Assembly (NCBI GenBank): GCA_003210315.1
Contig: QCVQ01000007.1
Coordinates: 1-56,640, forward strand
Origin: Synechococcus sp. AG-686-F08
GTDB taxonomy: Bacteria; Cyanobacteriota; Cyanobacteriia; PCC-6307; Cyanobiaceae
Length of the DNA: 56,640 nt
Direction of reading: 5' to 3'
Shown: in pieces, positions 36,616 through 45,473 of the stretch
Layout of the letters: the number at the start of each line of letters is the position of its first letter
Position numbering within the stretch: position 1 is the stretch's first letter
The notes under the pieces: generated by a model
Told to the model about the DNA's origin: nothing
The model's input: the letters and a program-made list of their open reading frames with translations, nothing else
The model's database searches: none
Made by a program: the position numbers and the translations under genes

Positions 36616-39600
36616 GCCGCCGCCTCGATTGATTCTGGTGGATGCTGCTCCAACACTTGTTTGAGGTAACGACCCGTATGGCTCGTTTCGTGTTGAGCCA
36701 CGTCTTCAGGGGTACCAGTTACAACAATCTGACCCCCCTTATTACCACCCTCTGGGCCTAAATCAATAATCCAATCCGAACAGCGAATCACATCGAGATT
36801 GTGCTCAATACAAATAACAGAATTACCTTTGTCAACAAGTCTCTGGATCACATCCATTAATTTGTGAACGTCATAGAAACTAAGTCCGGTGGTTGGTTCG
36901 TCAATCAAATAGAGCGTTTTTCCGGTGGCCCGACGTGATAATTCTGTGGCAAGTTTCACCCGCTGAGCTTCTCCACCAGAAAGGGTTGGAGCTGGCTGAC
37001 CAAGCTTCACGTATCCCAACCCAACATCAACCAGCGTGGTTAGGCGATCAGCGGCCTGAGGGATCGCGGAAAACACATCAGCGGCCTGCTCGACTGTCAT
37101 TTCTAAAACATCAGCGATCGTGTGACCTTTGTAAGTGACCTGAAGAGTTTCACGATTAAAACGGGCTCCTTTGCAGACATCACATTGCACATAGACATCA
37201 GGCAAAAAGTTCATTTCAATCACATTCACGCCCTGGCCACGGCAGGCCTCACAACGGCCGCCCTTCACATTGAAACTGAACTGACCCACCTGATATCCGC
37301 GAGCCTTTGCCTCCACCGTTGCCGCAAAAATCTGACGAATCGGATCAAAAGCTCCTGTGTAGGTGGCGGGATTAGAGCGGGGAGTTCGCCCGATCGGCGA
37401 CTGATCGATCACGATCACTTTGTCGATCGATTTAAGGCCCCTAAGTTCTCCTAATCCTTGCGGGAAAGGAATCTTTCGACCAAGGCCATGTTCAAGCGCT
37501 GGATGCAGAAGCTCATTCACCAAAGTGCTTTTTCCGCTGCCGCTCACGCCAGTAATCGAAACCAAACGTCCTAGCGGAAACTCAACATTCAAGCCTTCGA
37601 GGTTGTTACGGGAGCAGTCGAGAAGTTTCAAACTTCGAGTACCAATATTTCGCCTCTCAGCAGGAGTAGGAATACTCTTATGACCACTTAAATAAGCACC
37701 TGTCAAAGAATCCTTAGCCTTCAACAAGTCATCAATCGAACCCTCCGCCACGATGTGACCACCGTGGACTCCAGCTCCAGGGCCAATATCCACGAGATGG
37801 TCGGCAGCGCGGATCGTGTCCTCATCATGTTCAACCACCACCAAGGTGTTGCCTAAATCCCTCAAACGTTCAAGCGTGGCCAACAAGCGATCGTTGTCTC
37901 GCTGATGCAAGCCAATGCTTGGCTCATCGAGCACATAAAGCACTCCGGTTAAGCCAGCACCAATCTGAGTAGCAAGACGGATCCGCTGGGCTTCCCCACC
38001 TGACAGCGTCATTGCCGGTCGATCCAAACTCAAATAATCCAAACCCACGTCAAGCAAAAAACGCAGACGCATTCGGATCTCTTTCAGGACAAGATCTCCG
38101 ATCTGTATCTGTCGAGAATTCAAGAGGGGATCAGAACCTTCAGAGCTGCCCACACCCATCAAGCTTTCAATCCGTTCGAGGGTCTGACCCACACTGACCG
38201 CCGTCAGATCCGTAATCCGATACGGCCCAATTTTCACTGCAAGCGCCTCAGGTCTCAAGCGCAATCCAGCGCAACTCTCACACGGAACTAGCTCTAGATA
38301 TTTTTCAAGTTTCTGACGCTGTGCTTCTCCACTCGCATCACGAAGCTGGCGTTCAAGGATGGGCAAAATTCCTTCAAAAGGCCTCATATAGGTCTGAGAC
38401 TTTCGATAACGGCTGTCCGCCTGAATTTGAATTGGTTCACGACTGCCATTCAGCAGAATATCTTTTTGCTCATCAGTAAGATCTTTCCATGGTGTTTTAA
38501 TTTCAAACCCAAAAGCTTCGCCTACGGAGTAAAGGAGGGAGAAATAATACGAGTTATCTTTTTCTGCCCAAGGCACAACAGCGGAATACACAGGCTGGGT
38601 TGGATCTGGAACCACCCGATCAACAGTGAATTTTCTGATGTAACCAATTCCATGGCAAACCTCACAGGCTCCATAAGGACTGTTAAACGAAAAAAGTCGA
38701 GGTGAAAGCTCTTCCATCACCGCCCCATGAACAGGGCATGCATAGTTCTCGGAATAGAGCCTTTCTTTCTCCACACCTTCAGGCAATTCTTCTCCCTTTT
38801 TTGGTACCACTTCAACCAGAGCTAAGCCATCACCACGTTTCAATGCCGTACGCAAAGAATCATTCAGCCGTTCCTGAATTCCTTCTCGAGCGACCAGACG
38901 GTCTACAACAACTTCAATGGCGTGCTGATGATTTTTGTCTAGCTCAATGTTGTCTGCCAGCTCACGAACCTCACCATCAATGCGAATCCGAGCAAAACCT
39001 TCAGCAGCCAAACCACTGATCAATTTGCTGTGCGTTCCCTTTTTTCCACGCACCACAGGCGCTAAAAGTTGATAACGCGTCCCCTCAGGAAGCGTCAAAA
39101 TCTGATCCACCATTTCATCAATGGTCTGGGGCCGAATGGAACGGCCACATTCGGGACAATGGGGCTCCCCGGCACGACCAAACAAAAGACGCAAATAGTC
39201 GTGAATCTCGGTCACCGTGCCAACGGTGGAGCGAGGGTTGTGGCTGGTTGATTTCTGATCAATCGAAATCGCCGGCGATAGCCCTTCAATGGCGTCCACA
39301 TCTGGCTTATCCACCTGGCCAAGAAACTGGCGCGCATACGCAGACAGGCTCTCTACGTAGCGACGCTGGCCTTCCGCAAAGATCGTGTCGAACGCTAAGG
39401 AACTCTTTCCGCTGCCACTAACACCGGTGAAGACCACCATTTTGTTGCGCGGAATCGTGACATCCACGTTTTTGAGGTTGTGCTGCCGCGCACCACGAAC
39501 CCGAATCACCTCCTCCGGGGACCCCCCACTCAAGTTCTCAGCTTTCGACGAAGCAGTCTTCAAAGAAGCAGCCTTCGACGAATTGGAATCATCCTTTGCG

Positions 39601-39620
39601 GTCGGAGCAGGGCGCCCCAT
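36612..39620 (-). CDS. uvrA: UvrABC excinuclease subunit A
   Basis: The 1002-residue UvrA recognises bulky DNA damage in nucleotide excision repair. Two ABC ATPase halves are present, with Walker A GVSGSGKSS and GVSGSGKST, signatures LSGGEAQRIRLATQ and LSGGEAQRVKLATE, and zinc ligands in CPECGR, CESCAG and CEACRGQG / CDVCKGARF. A Ser/Lys-rich N-terminal extension of about 35 residues is unusual in length. ATG 39620 is preferred over TTG 39635. The stop overlaps the start of the DUF1400-type hydrolase gene. Confidence 0.97.
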   Translation of the reverse strand: MGRPAPTAKDDSNSSKAASLKTASSKAENLSGGSPEEVIRVRGARQHNLKNVDVTIPRNKMVVFTGVSGSGKSSLAFDTIFAEGQRRYVESLSAYARQFLGQVDKPDVDAIEGLSPAISIDQKSTSHNPRSTVGTVTEIHDYLRLLFGRAGEPHCPECGRSIRPQTIDEMVDQILTLPEGTRYQLLAPVVRGKKGTHSKLISGLAAEGFARIRIDGEVRELADNIELDKNHQHAIEVVVDRLVAREGIQERLNDSLRTALKRGDGLALVEVVPKKGEELPEGVEKERLYSENYACPVHGAVMEELSPRLFSFNSPYGACEVCHGIGYIRKFTVDRVVPDPTQPVYSAVVPWAEKDNSYYFSLLYSVGEAFGFEIKTPWKDLTDEQKDILLNGSREPIQIQADSRYRKSQTYMRPFEGILPILERQLRDASGEAQRQKLEKYLELVPCESCAGLRLRPEALAVKIGPYRITDLTAVSVGQTLERIESLMGVGSSEGSDPLLNSRQIQIGDLVLKEIRMRLRFLLDVGLDYLSLDRPAMTLSGGEAQRIRLATQIGAGLTGVLYVLDEPSIGLHQRDNDRLLATLERLRDLGNTLVVVEHDEDTIRAADHLVDIGPGAGVHGGHIVAEGSIDDLLKAKDSLTGAYLSGHKSIPTPAERRNIGTRSLKLLDCSRNNLEGLNVEFPLGRLVSITGVSGSGKSTLVNELLHPALEHGLGRKIPFPQGLGELRGLKSIDKVIVIDQSPIGRTPRSNPATYTGAFDPIRQIFAATVEAKARGYQVGQFSFNVKGGRCEACRGQGVNVIEMNFLPDVYVQCDVCKGARFNRETLQVTYKGHTIADVLEMTVEQAADVFSAIPQAADRLTTLVDVGLGYVKLGQPAPTLSGGEAQRVKLATELSRRATGKTLYLIDEPTTGLSFYDVHKLMDVIQRLVDKGNSVICIEHNLDVIRCSDWIIDLGPEGGNKGGQIVVTGTPEDVAQHETSHTGRYLKQVLEQHPPESIEAAA

Positions 39621-39666
39621 ACGGAGTGTGTTCAATAGCCGCTGATTCTAGGGAGACTGCTGCTGT

Positions 39667-41355
39667 TCAGGCTGCTCTCTGCTCCAACAAACTTGCCGCA
39701 TAAGCCTGAGCATCATCAAAATCGCCTCCAGCCAATTCAGCTAATTCTTGGCGTCTGGCCTGAGTGTCCCGCAGATGGGACACTCGCGAGCGGGTTTCTC
39801 CATCCACCACCTCCTTGCTGACGCGGAAGTGATGATCTGCTGCTGCTGCTACTAACGGTTGATGGGTCACACAAAACACCTGGCGATGCTTGGCCATCGT
39901 CCGCAGCAAATTGGCCATCTCTCCACTGACGCGACCGCTCACACCACTGTCGATCTCGTCGAACAACAAGGTGCTGGAACCATCCACATCCGCCAAACAG
40001 GTTTTAAGGGCCAAAAGAAAACGCGACATCTCTCCTCCTGAGGCCACCTCGGCAAGGGGAGCAAGGGGTTGACCTGGATTTGCTGAAAACAAAAAGCAAA
40101 TGGCATCGGCGCCTAAATCCATCGGCTCAACAGCAGAGAAATCCACCCGAAAGCGCACATTTTCAAGGCCCATCGGCCGCAAGTGAGTCATCAATCGCTC
40201 CTCCAAACACGCTGCGGAAGCGTGTCGCAAGACCGTGAGCGACTGGTTGCATGAATCCCGATGCTTGCGAGCCTCCTGTTCCTGGTGTCGCAACACATCC
40301 AAAGCAGCGTCGGCACCACCAGCTGCGTTTTGATCGCGAAGAGCATTGCGCCGCTCAATCAACACCTTCAGTTCAACGCCGTAACGCCGCTCCAAGCGTT
40401 TCAGCAAAGCGAGCCGTTCCTGCAGCACACCCAATCGCTCTGGATCGCTTTCTAAAGACGCCCCATAAGCTTCAAGACCCCGAATTAAATCGAGCAAACC
40501 AGCCTCCATATCCAGGCATCTCTCAGCAGAAACGCTCAAAGAAGAATCAAGGGTCTGCAATTGCTGCAGCTCATGGCAACAGGCCGTGAGGTGATCCAAC
40601 GCCGATGGAGCCTGTTCAGCTCCGTCTTGAAGCCTGCCAATCAGCACAGCAAGACCTTCGAGCAAGCGCACGCCATGGACCAAACGGTCTTGCTCCTGTT
40701 CCAGCTGTTGAATCTCAGCGGGATCATCAAGAAAAGCGGCCTCGAGTTCCATCAACAACGCCTCTTGCTCCTCCTGCTGTTCCTCAAGACGACGTCGATC
40801 GGTCTCCAGTTTCAATACCTCGGCATGACAGTTTTGCCAAACCTGCCAAGACTCACTCACGGTTAACAAACACTGAGCAAGTGGTTCTCCGCCTAGTCGA
40901 TCGATCCAACGACGTTGCTGACCCGCATACGCAAGCTGCTGGGTTTGACCTTGCACCGTGAGATCGATCAACAAAGGCCTGAGCTGAAGCAATTGCTGCC
41001 GGTTCACAACAGTGCCGTTCAGTCTTGAACGGCTGCTCAAGCGTTCGTCTTGACGGCGCCACTCGCGCGACAAAACCAAATCTCCGCCGTCATCTTCGAG
41101 TTGATGCTCTTCAAGCCAACGCCGCGCAGATTCGTCCGGAGTGAAAGTCGCTTCAATCACCGCACGATCACAACCCGTCCGCACCAACCGACCCGCAGAT
41201 GTTCCCTGCATGCCACCCAGCAGGGCATCGAGTGCATCCAGTAACAGCGACTTGCCTGCGCCTGTCTCACCGGTCAACACAGAAAAACCGTGTTCGAACG
41301 CCAGCTCCAAGCGCTCAATCAGTGCGATGTTGTCCAGTCTCAGACCGGTCAGCAC
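39667..41355 (-). CDS. recN: DNA repair protein RecN
   Basis: A 562-residue SMC-like ATPase for double-strand break repair. It has Walker A GETGAGKSLLLDAL near the N-terminus, two coiled-coil arms rich in Glu, Gln and Leu between about residues 150 and 370, and the C-terminal ABC signature VASGGEMSRFLLALK with Walker B STLLFDEIDSGVSG. The start is GTG. It is followed after 46 bp by uvrA on the same strand, forming a DNA-repair pair, and is divergent from the ABC1 kinase gene. Confidence 0.95.
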   Translation of the reverse strand: MLTGLRLDNIALIERLELAFEHGFSVLTGETGAGKSLLLDALDALLGGMQGTSAGRLVRTGCDRAVIEATFTPDESARRWLEEHQLEDDGGDLVLSREWRRQDERLSSRSRLNGTVVNRQQLLQLRPLLIDLTVQGQTQQLAYAGQQRRWIDRLGGEPLAQCLLTVSESWQVWQNCHAEVLKLETDRRRLEEQQEEQEALLMELEAAFLDDPAEIQQLEQEQDRLVHGVRLLEGLAVLIGRLQDGAEQAPSALDHLTACCHELQQLQTLDSSLSVSAERCLDMEAGLLDLIRGLEAYGASLESDPERLGVLQERLALLKRLERRYGVELKVLIERRNALRDQNAAGGADAALDVLRHQEQEARKHRDSCNQSLTVLRHASAACLEERLMTHLRPMGLENVRFRVDFSAVEPMDLGADAICFLFSANPGQPLAPLAEVASGGEMSRFLLALKTCLADVDGSSTLLFDEIDSGVSGRVSGEMANLLRTMAKHRQVFCVTHQPLVAAAADHHFRVSKEVVDGETRSRVSHLRDTQARRQELAELAGGDFDDAQAYAASLLEQRAA

Positions 41356-41421
41356 GGCGAACCCCGAGGTTCAACAAACCGTAGCGACGGCTTCGGTCGT
41401 TTAGAAGGGATCACCAACGCA

Positions 41422-43296
41422 GTGGCGGCTGTGGCACAACACGAGCTAGGAGATTTCATTGAGGCCGCAGGTCTGCTCGAGTACGACCCGGCTGCGATCA
41501 CGCGGATTTACGCCGGCCATCCGCAGCGCCTGCTGCGCCGCCTCTGGCAAACCCTTGTGCCCATAGGGCTTTTATTGATCGGAATTGGTGTCGACAAACT
41601 CCTGGGACTGCTCAGCAATCAGGAACGAGCCAGAACAAGAGCTAAGGAATTTTCAAATTTGCTCGTTGATCTAGGTCCCGCATTCATCAAGGCTGGCCAG
41701 GCACTGTCCACGCGTCCAGACATCGTTCCTCCTGTGCTGCTCGAGGAACTGGCCCAACTCCAAGATCAACTTCCTGGCTTTGATAGCGATCTCGCCATGG
41801 CCTGCATCGAAGACGACCTCGGTGCACCAGTCGACAGCATCTATGCGGAACTCGACCGAGAACCGATCTCCGCAGCATCTCTTGGCCAAGTGCACCAGGG
41901 GTATCTCAAGAGCGGCCAAAAAGTAGCCGTCAAGGTGCAACGACCAGGTTTACGAGAACAAATCACACTTGACCTTTACATCGTTCGCAACATTGCTTCA
42001 TGGCTTAATACCAATATAGGTCTTATTCGTAGCGATCTTGTTGCATTGATCGATGAATTAGGGAGTCGAGTCTTTGAAGAGATGGATTATCTCAATGAAG
42101 CAGCTAATGCAAATAAATTCCGTGAATTGCACAAAGAAAATCCACGTATTGCCGTTCCAGAAATTTTCAGTGATGCCACCAGTAGACGCGTCCTGACAAT
42201 GGAATGGATTGATGGAGTCAAGCTCACCAATCTCGAAGCCGTTCGTGATTTAGGAATCGATCCAAACGACATGGTCGAGGTTGGTGTGAGCTGCAGCTTG
42301 CAACAACTCCTTGAGCATGGGTTTTTCCACGCTGATCCCCATCCCGGAAACCTTCTAGCGATGGCCGACGGTCGACTTTGCTATCTCGATTTCGGAATGA
42401 TGAGTGAGGTCAGCCGCGAATCCCGAACCGGACTCATCCAGGCTGTGGTTCATCTTGTCAATCGTAATTTTGAAAAACTCTCCAAAGATTTCGTCACGCT
42501 CGGATTTTTAGCTGAAGACGTGAATTTGGAACCGATCGTGCCTGCTTTTGAATCCGTCTTCAGTCAAGCCATTGAGATGGGCGTAAACCGCATGGATTTC
42601 AAAAGTGTGACTGACGATATGTCGGGGGTCATGTATAAATTTCCCTTCCGAGTTCCTCCGTATTACGCGCTGATTCTTCGCTCGCTCGTCACCCTTGAAG
42701 GCATTGCACTAAGCGTGGATTCAGAGTTCAAAATTCTTGGTGCTGCTTACCCTTATTTCGCCAGGCGTTTGATGGAAGATCCTGATCCTCAATTGCGTCA
42801 AAGTTTGAAAGAGATGCTGTTCGAAGGTGATGCATTCCGTTGGACAAGACTCGAAGGTCTTGTTGAAAGTGCAGGGAGTCAAAGCCAACTAGATCTCGAA
42901 TCGTTGCTTGATCAAGTGCTCGATTTTCTGTTTTCAGCCAACGGCGGCATGCTCCGCAATCAATTGGTTGAAGCCGTAGCTGACCGTATCGATGCCATTG
43001 GTTGGACAGCCCTGCAACGCATCGGACGCAGCTTGCCGCGGCCTTTTCAGCCACCGCTATTGCTCGATATTGCCCCTTCTCTCAACGAAGACAGCTACCT
43101 CGACCTTGAACCGATCCGTCAACTGATCACCGTTTTACAGCAATTGCCAGGTTTCAATCCTGACCTCGTTTTTAGTCGGCTTCCGCGCTTGATTCGTGAA
43201 CGGGATGCAAGACAAATGGGGGTGGCGCTAGCCCAAGGATTGGCCGAACGCGGAGTTGTCCGCCTCGTTAAAGCAGCGGCGGGAAGTCCGAATTAG
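41422..43296 (+). CDS. ABC1/UbiB (AarF) family atypical kinase
   Basis: A protein of about 624 residues in the ABC1K family, whose plant and cyanobacterial members affect prenylquinone and photosynthetic lipid metabolism. It shows the KxGQ motif (FIKAGQALSTRPDIVP), the Ala-rich loop AASLGQVHQGYL, the catalytic Lys in KVAVKVQRPG and the HADPHPGNLL and YLDFGMMSEV motifs. The start is set at GTG 41422 (GTG 41431 is an alternative) because upstream residues are antisense to recN. It shares a 66-bp divergent promoter region with recN. Confidence 0.9.
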   Translation: MAAVAQHELGDFIEAAGLLEYDPAAITRIYAGHPQRLLRRLWQTLVPIGLLLIGIGVDKLLGLLSNQERARTRAKEFSNLLVDLGPAFIKAGQALSTRPDIVPPVLLEELAQLQDQLPGFDSDLAMACIEDDLGAPVDSIYAELDREPISAASLGQVHQGYLKSGQKVAVKVQRPGLREQITLDLYIVRNIASWLNTNIGLIRSDLVALIDELGSRVFEEMDYLNEAANANKFRELHKENPRIAVPEIFSDATSRRVLTMEWIDGVKLTNLEAVRDLGIDPNDMVEVGVSCSLQQLLEHGFFHADPHPGNLLAMADGRLCYLDFGMMSEVSRESRTGLIQAVVHLVNRNFEKLSKDFVTLGFLAEDVNLEPIVPAFESVFSQAIEMGVNRMDFKSVTDDMSGVMYKFPFRVPPYYALILRSLVTLEGIALSVDSEFKILGAAYPYFARRLMEDPDPQLRQSLKEMLFEGDAFRWTRLEGLVESAGSQSQLDLESLLDQVLDFLFSANGGMLRNQLVEAVADRIDAIGWTALQRIGRSLPRPFQPPLLLDIAPSLNEDSYLDLEPIRQLITVLQQLPGFNPDLVFSRLPRLIRERDARQMGVALAQGLAERGVVRLVKAAAGSPN

Positions 43297-43306
43297 ATTC
43301 CGGCAA

Positions 43307-43888
43307 ATGATCAAGACCATGCCTCGCAGATCCAGCCGCCAAACCATCCTGGCGCTTGGTGCCGCAATCGGTCTCAGCGTTGCATCTGCGCTGCAACCAG
43401 CCCATGCAGCCAAGGATGTGGCCCTCGTAAGTGGTGCCTATAAGCGATCGATCTCTGTGAGTGACCTTGTCTATCTCGCAGACACTGGCAAAGCTAGGGG
43501 CATTCTTTCTGACGTTCTTCGCCTCGGAAAACAGGATCCAAAAGAGGTCGCAAAATTACTGAATCAGAAGCTTGATCTTCCTTTAGTTCTAACCAGTCGT
43601 TTGATGTCCACTCGCATTGGCGATGTCATCATCCGACGTGTGGCATCGATCATTTACCCCCTAAAAGTGTCCGATCCCTCGGTCAGTGTTCCTGCGATCC
43701 GAGCCGGTGTCATTAACGGCCTACAGAAAGAAGAGGGGGGCCTCACAGTGATGAATTTTCTGGATGCTTATCCAGCAGAGGTCATGGAAGTCAATATTCC
43801 CGCCTTGATGGCTTTGATCGAAAAAGCTGAATCCATTGCTGGGTTAGTGAAATTCTTCTCCGATTCCCCGCTCGACGGTTTGAAATAA
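43307..43888 (+). CDS. Secreted DUF1400-like protein without a hydrolase domain
   Basis: A 193-residue protein with a signal peptide (about residues 1-33, ending PAHA). The remainder resembles the N-terminal DUF1400-like region of the hydrolase at 35101-36615: both have a RGILSDVLRLGKQDPKEVAKLLNQK type segment and a pattern of LLxxxxG repeats, though I could not align them by computation. No catalytic residues are seen. It starts 10 bp after the ABC1 kinase stop, in the same direction. ATG 43319 is an alternative start. Function unknown. Confidence 0.72.
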   Translation: MIKTMPRRSSRQTILALGAAIGLSVASALQPAHAAKDVALVSGAYKRSISVSDLVYLADTGKARGILSDVLRLGKQDPKEVAKLLNQKLDLPLVLTSRLMSTRIGDVIIRRVASIIYPLKVSDPSVSVPAIRAGVINGLQKEEGGLTVMNFLDAYPAEVMEVNIPALMALIEKAESIAGLVKFFSDSPLDGLK

Positions 43889-43953
43889 AGCCCTCGTAAA
43901 ACCCAGTCACTCGATCCAGACACATAGATTTCTGAAATTGCTGCTCTCTGCGG

Positions 43954-45060
43954 GTGTCCGTACTCAAGAACCTCCGCCGGCGTTTCACCGCCAAACCAGT
44001 CATGCAGGACTGGCCCGGACTGATTGAAGCCTATCGATCCTGGCTTCCCGTTTCTTCAGCCACTCCAGTGATCACCTTGCATGAGGGTGCAACGCCACTC
44101 ATTCCGGTCCCATCTGTGGCGGAACGCATTGGCCGCGGAGTGAAGGTTTTCGTGAAGTACGACGGTCTTAATCCCACTGGATCCTTCAAAGACCGTGGAA
44201 TGACCATGGCAATCAGCAAGGCCAAAGAAGCTGGTTGCGAAGCGGTGATTTGTGCCAGCACGGGCAACACCAGTGCTGCCGCTGCCGCCTATGCCCGTCG
44301 TGGCGGAATGAGGGCCTTCGTATTGATCCCAGACGGATACGTCGCACAAGGAAAACTGGCGCAGGCTCTTGTCTATGGAGCTGAAGTGTTGGCGATCCGG
44401 GGGAATTTCGACCGTGCTCTCGACATCGTTCGCGAAGCAGCCGAGAAATACCCGATCACCTTGGTGAATTCGGTGAATCCTTACCGACTGCAAGGACAAA
44501 AAACCGCTGCCTTTGAAATCGTCGATGCCCTTGGAGATGCTCCCGATTGGCTGTGCATCCCGATGGGCAATGCCGGAAATATCACGGCCTACTGGATGGG
44601 ATTCCAGGAATATCAACAAGCCGGTCGCAGCCGGCGCTTGCCGCGAATGATGGGATTCCAGGCCAGTGGCTCGGCACCACTTGTGAATGAAACCACCGTG
44701 AGCGATCCAGAAACCATCGCGACAGCGATTCGGATCGGAAATCCAGTGAACCGAGAGAAGGCCATCGCAGCCCGTAAAGCCAGCAACGGAGCCTTCCTTG
44801 ATGTCACCGATGAGGAAATCATCGATGCCTACAAACTTCTCGGTGGCCAAGAAGGAATCTTCTGTGAACCCGCCAGTGCAGCCTCTGTGGCGGGCTTAAT
44901 CAAACGTGCGGCAGAGGTTCCAGACGGATCAACGGTGGTCTGTGTCTTAACAGGCAATGGCCTGAAAGATCCGGACTGCGCCATCAACAACAATGACGCC
45001 TCTTTCTACGCCGATCTTGATCCGGATCTGAGCACCGTAGCCAAGGTGATGGGCTTCTAA
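43954..45060 (+). CDS. thrC: Threonine synthase
   Basis: The 368-residue PLP enzyme makes threonine from O-phosphohomoserine. The PLP lysine is Lys79 in NPTGSFKDRGM, with ASTGNTSAAAAAYARR and VLTGNGLKDPD. No N-terminal SAM-regulatory extension is present. GTG start. It is the last gene before the putative origin; in related marine genomes threonine synthase is also near the end of the standard numbering that begins at dnaN. Confidence 0.95.
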   Translation: MSVLKNLRRRFTAKPVMQDWPGLIEAYRSWLPVSSATPVITLHEGATPLIPVPSVAERIGRGVKVFVKYDGLNPTGSFKDRGMTMAISKAKEAGCEAVICASTGNTSAAAAAYARRGGMRAFVLIPDGYVAQGKLAQALVYGAEVLAIRGNFDRALDIVREAAEKYPITLVNSVNPYRLQGQKTAAFEIVDALGDAPDWLCIPMGNAGNITAYWMGFQEYQQAGRSRRLPRMMGFQASGSAPLVNETTVSDPETIATAIRIGNPVNREKAIAARKASNGAFLDVTDEEIIDAYKLLGGQEGIFCEPASAASVAGLIKRAAEVPDGSTVVCVLTGNGLKDPDCAINNNDASFYADLDPDLSTVAKVMGF

Positions 45061-45151
45061 AGCGGTTCAGAGGAGGCCCAATGTCAGCAGGATCTGATCG
45101 GTTCAGAGCAGAAACTGCCTGCGGAATCCACCGATTCCTGCTGACAAAAAC

Positions 45152-45160
45152 AGTGGAAAA
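45152..45160 (-). other. DnaA-box-like site TTTTCCACT
   Basis: One mismatch to TTTTCCACA on the minus strand, in the putative origin. Confidence 0.5.
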
Positions 45161-45194
45161 CTGAAGACAACTCGTCCTCCCAAGCAGTCACAAC

Positions 45195-45224
45195 TTTTCC
45201 CCAGGCTGTGGGTGATGGGGAAAA
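45195..45224. other. Pair of oppositely facing TTTTCCCCA sites
   Basis: TTTTCCCCA on the plus strand (45195-45203) faces the same nonamer on the minus strand (45216-45224), one mismatch from TTTTCCACA. A related TTCTCCCCA is at 45232-45240. They are candidate DnaA sites of a lineage-specific variant. Confidence 0.45.
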
Positions 45225-45251
45225 AGAGCAATTCTCCCCATCGCTCTTTTT
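45214..45251. repeat. Interleaved inverted repeats (A-B-A'-B' order)
   Basis: A = GATGGGGA (45214-45221) pairs with A' = TCCCCATC (45235-45242). B = AAAAAGAGC (45221-45229) pairs with B' = GCTCTTTTT (45243-45251). Because the arms alternate, only one hairpin can form alone, or both as a pseudoknot in RNA. The B hairpin with its T-run resembles a bidirectional terminator. Confidence 0.6.
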
Positions 45252-45266
45252 GCATTCCACAACGCA

Positions 45267-45283
45267 CCAACTTCAAAAGTTGG
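45267..45283. repeat. Short hairpin CCAACTT-caa-AAGTTGG
   Basis: A perfect 7-bp inverted repeat with a 3-nt loop in the putative origin. It adds to the unusual density of inverted repeats there. Confidence 0.5.
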
Positions 45284-45314
45284 AGAAACAGAAGGGTTTG
45301 ATCTCGTTTCCCCT

Positions 45315-45323
45315 GTTTCCACA
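45315..45323 (+). other. DnaA-box-like site GTTTCCACA
   Basis: One mismatch to TTTTCCACA; it lies 12 bp before the AT-rich nested palindrome and is part of CCTGT-ttcc-ACAGG (45312-45325). Confidence 0.55.
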
Positions 45324-45334
45324 GGATCTACTAC

Positions 45335-45373
45335 GGCTGTTTTAGTAGTTCTTTTAAAAGAATAAAAACAGCC
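45335..45373. repeat. Nested inverted repeat with AT-rich core, candidate DNA-unwinding element
   Basis: GGCTGTTTT (45335-45343) and AAAACAGCC (45365-45373) are perfect inverted arms. Between them lies a perfect 14-bp palindrome TTCTTTTAAAAGAA (45349-45362). The stretch 45340-45369 is almost all A and T, next to a DnaA-box-like site. It could form a cruciform or open during initiation. Confidence 0.5.
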
Positions 45374-45473
45374 CTAAAGCCGGGGAACACGAAAAAAACG
45401 TGAAACCATTGCGCTTCTCCCGAGCCTGTGAAATCGTGAGGAGAGATTTGTTCCCGCCGTTGACTCGGACCTC

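Larger units (their letters stand above)
45061..45473. other. Putative chromosomal replication origin (oriC) upstream of dnaN
   Basis: A 413-bp gap between thrC and dnaN holds several sequences near the cyanobacterial DnaA box TTTTCCACA: TTTTCCACT (minus, 45152-45160), TTTTCCCCA at 45195-45203 and on the minus strand at 45216-45224, CATTCCACA (45253-45261) and GTTTCCACA (45315-45323). It also has dense inverted repeats and an AT-rich palindrome near 45340-45372 that could unwind. Plus-strand genes are C-richer to the left and G-richer to the right. No RNA gene was seen. Confidence 0.8.
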
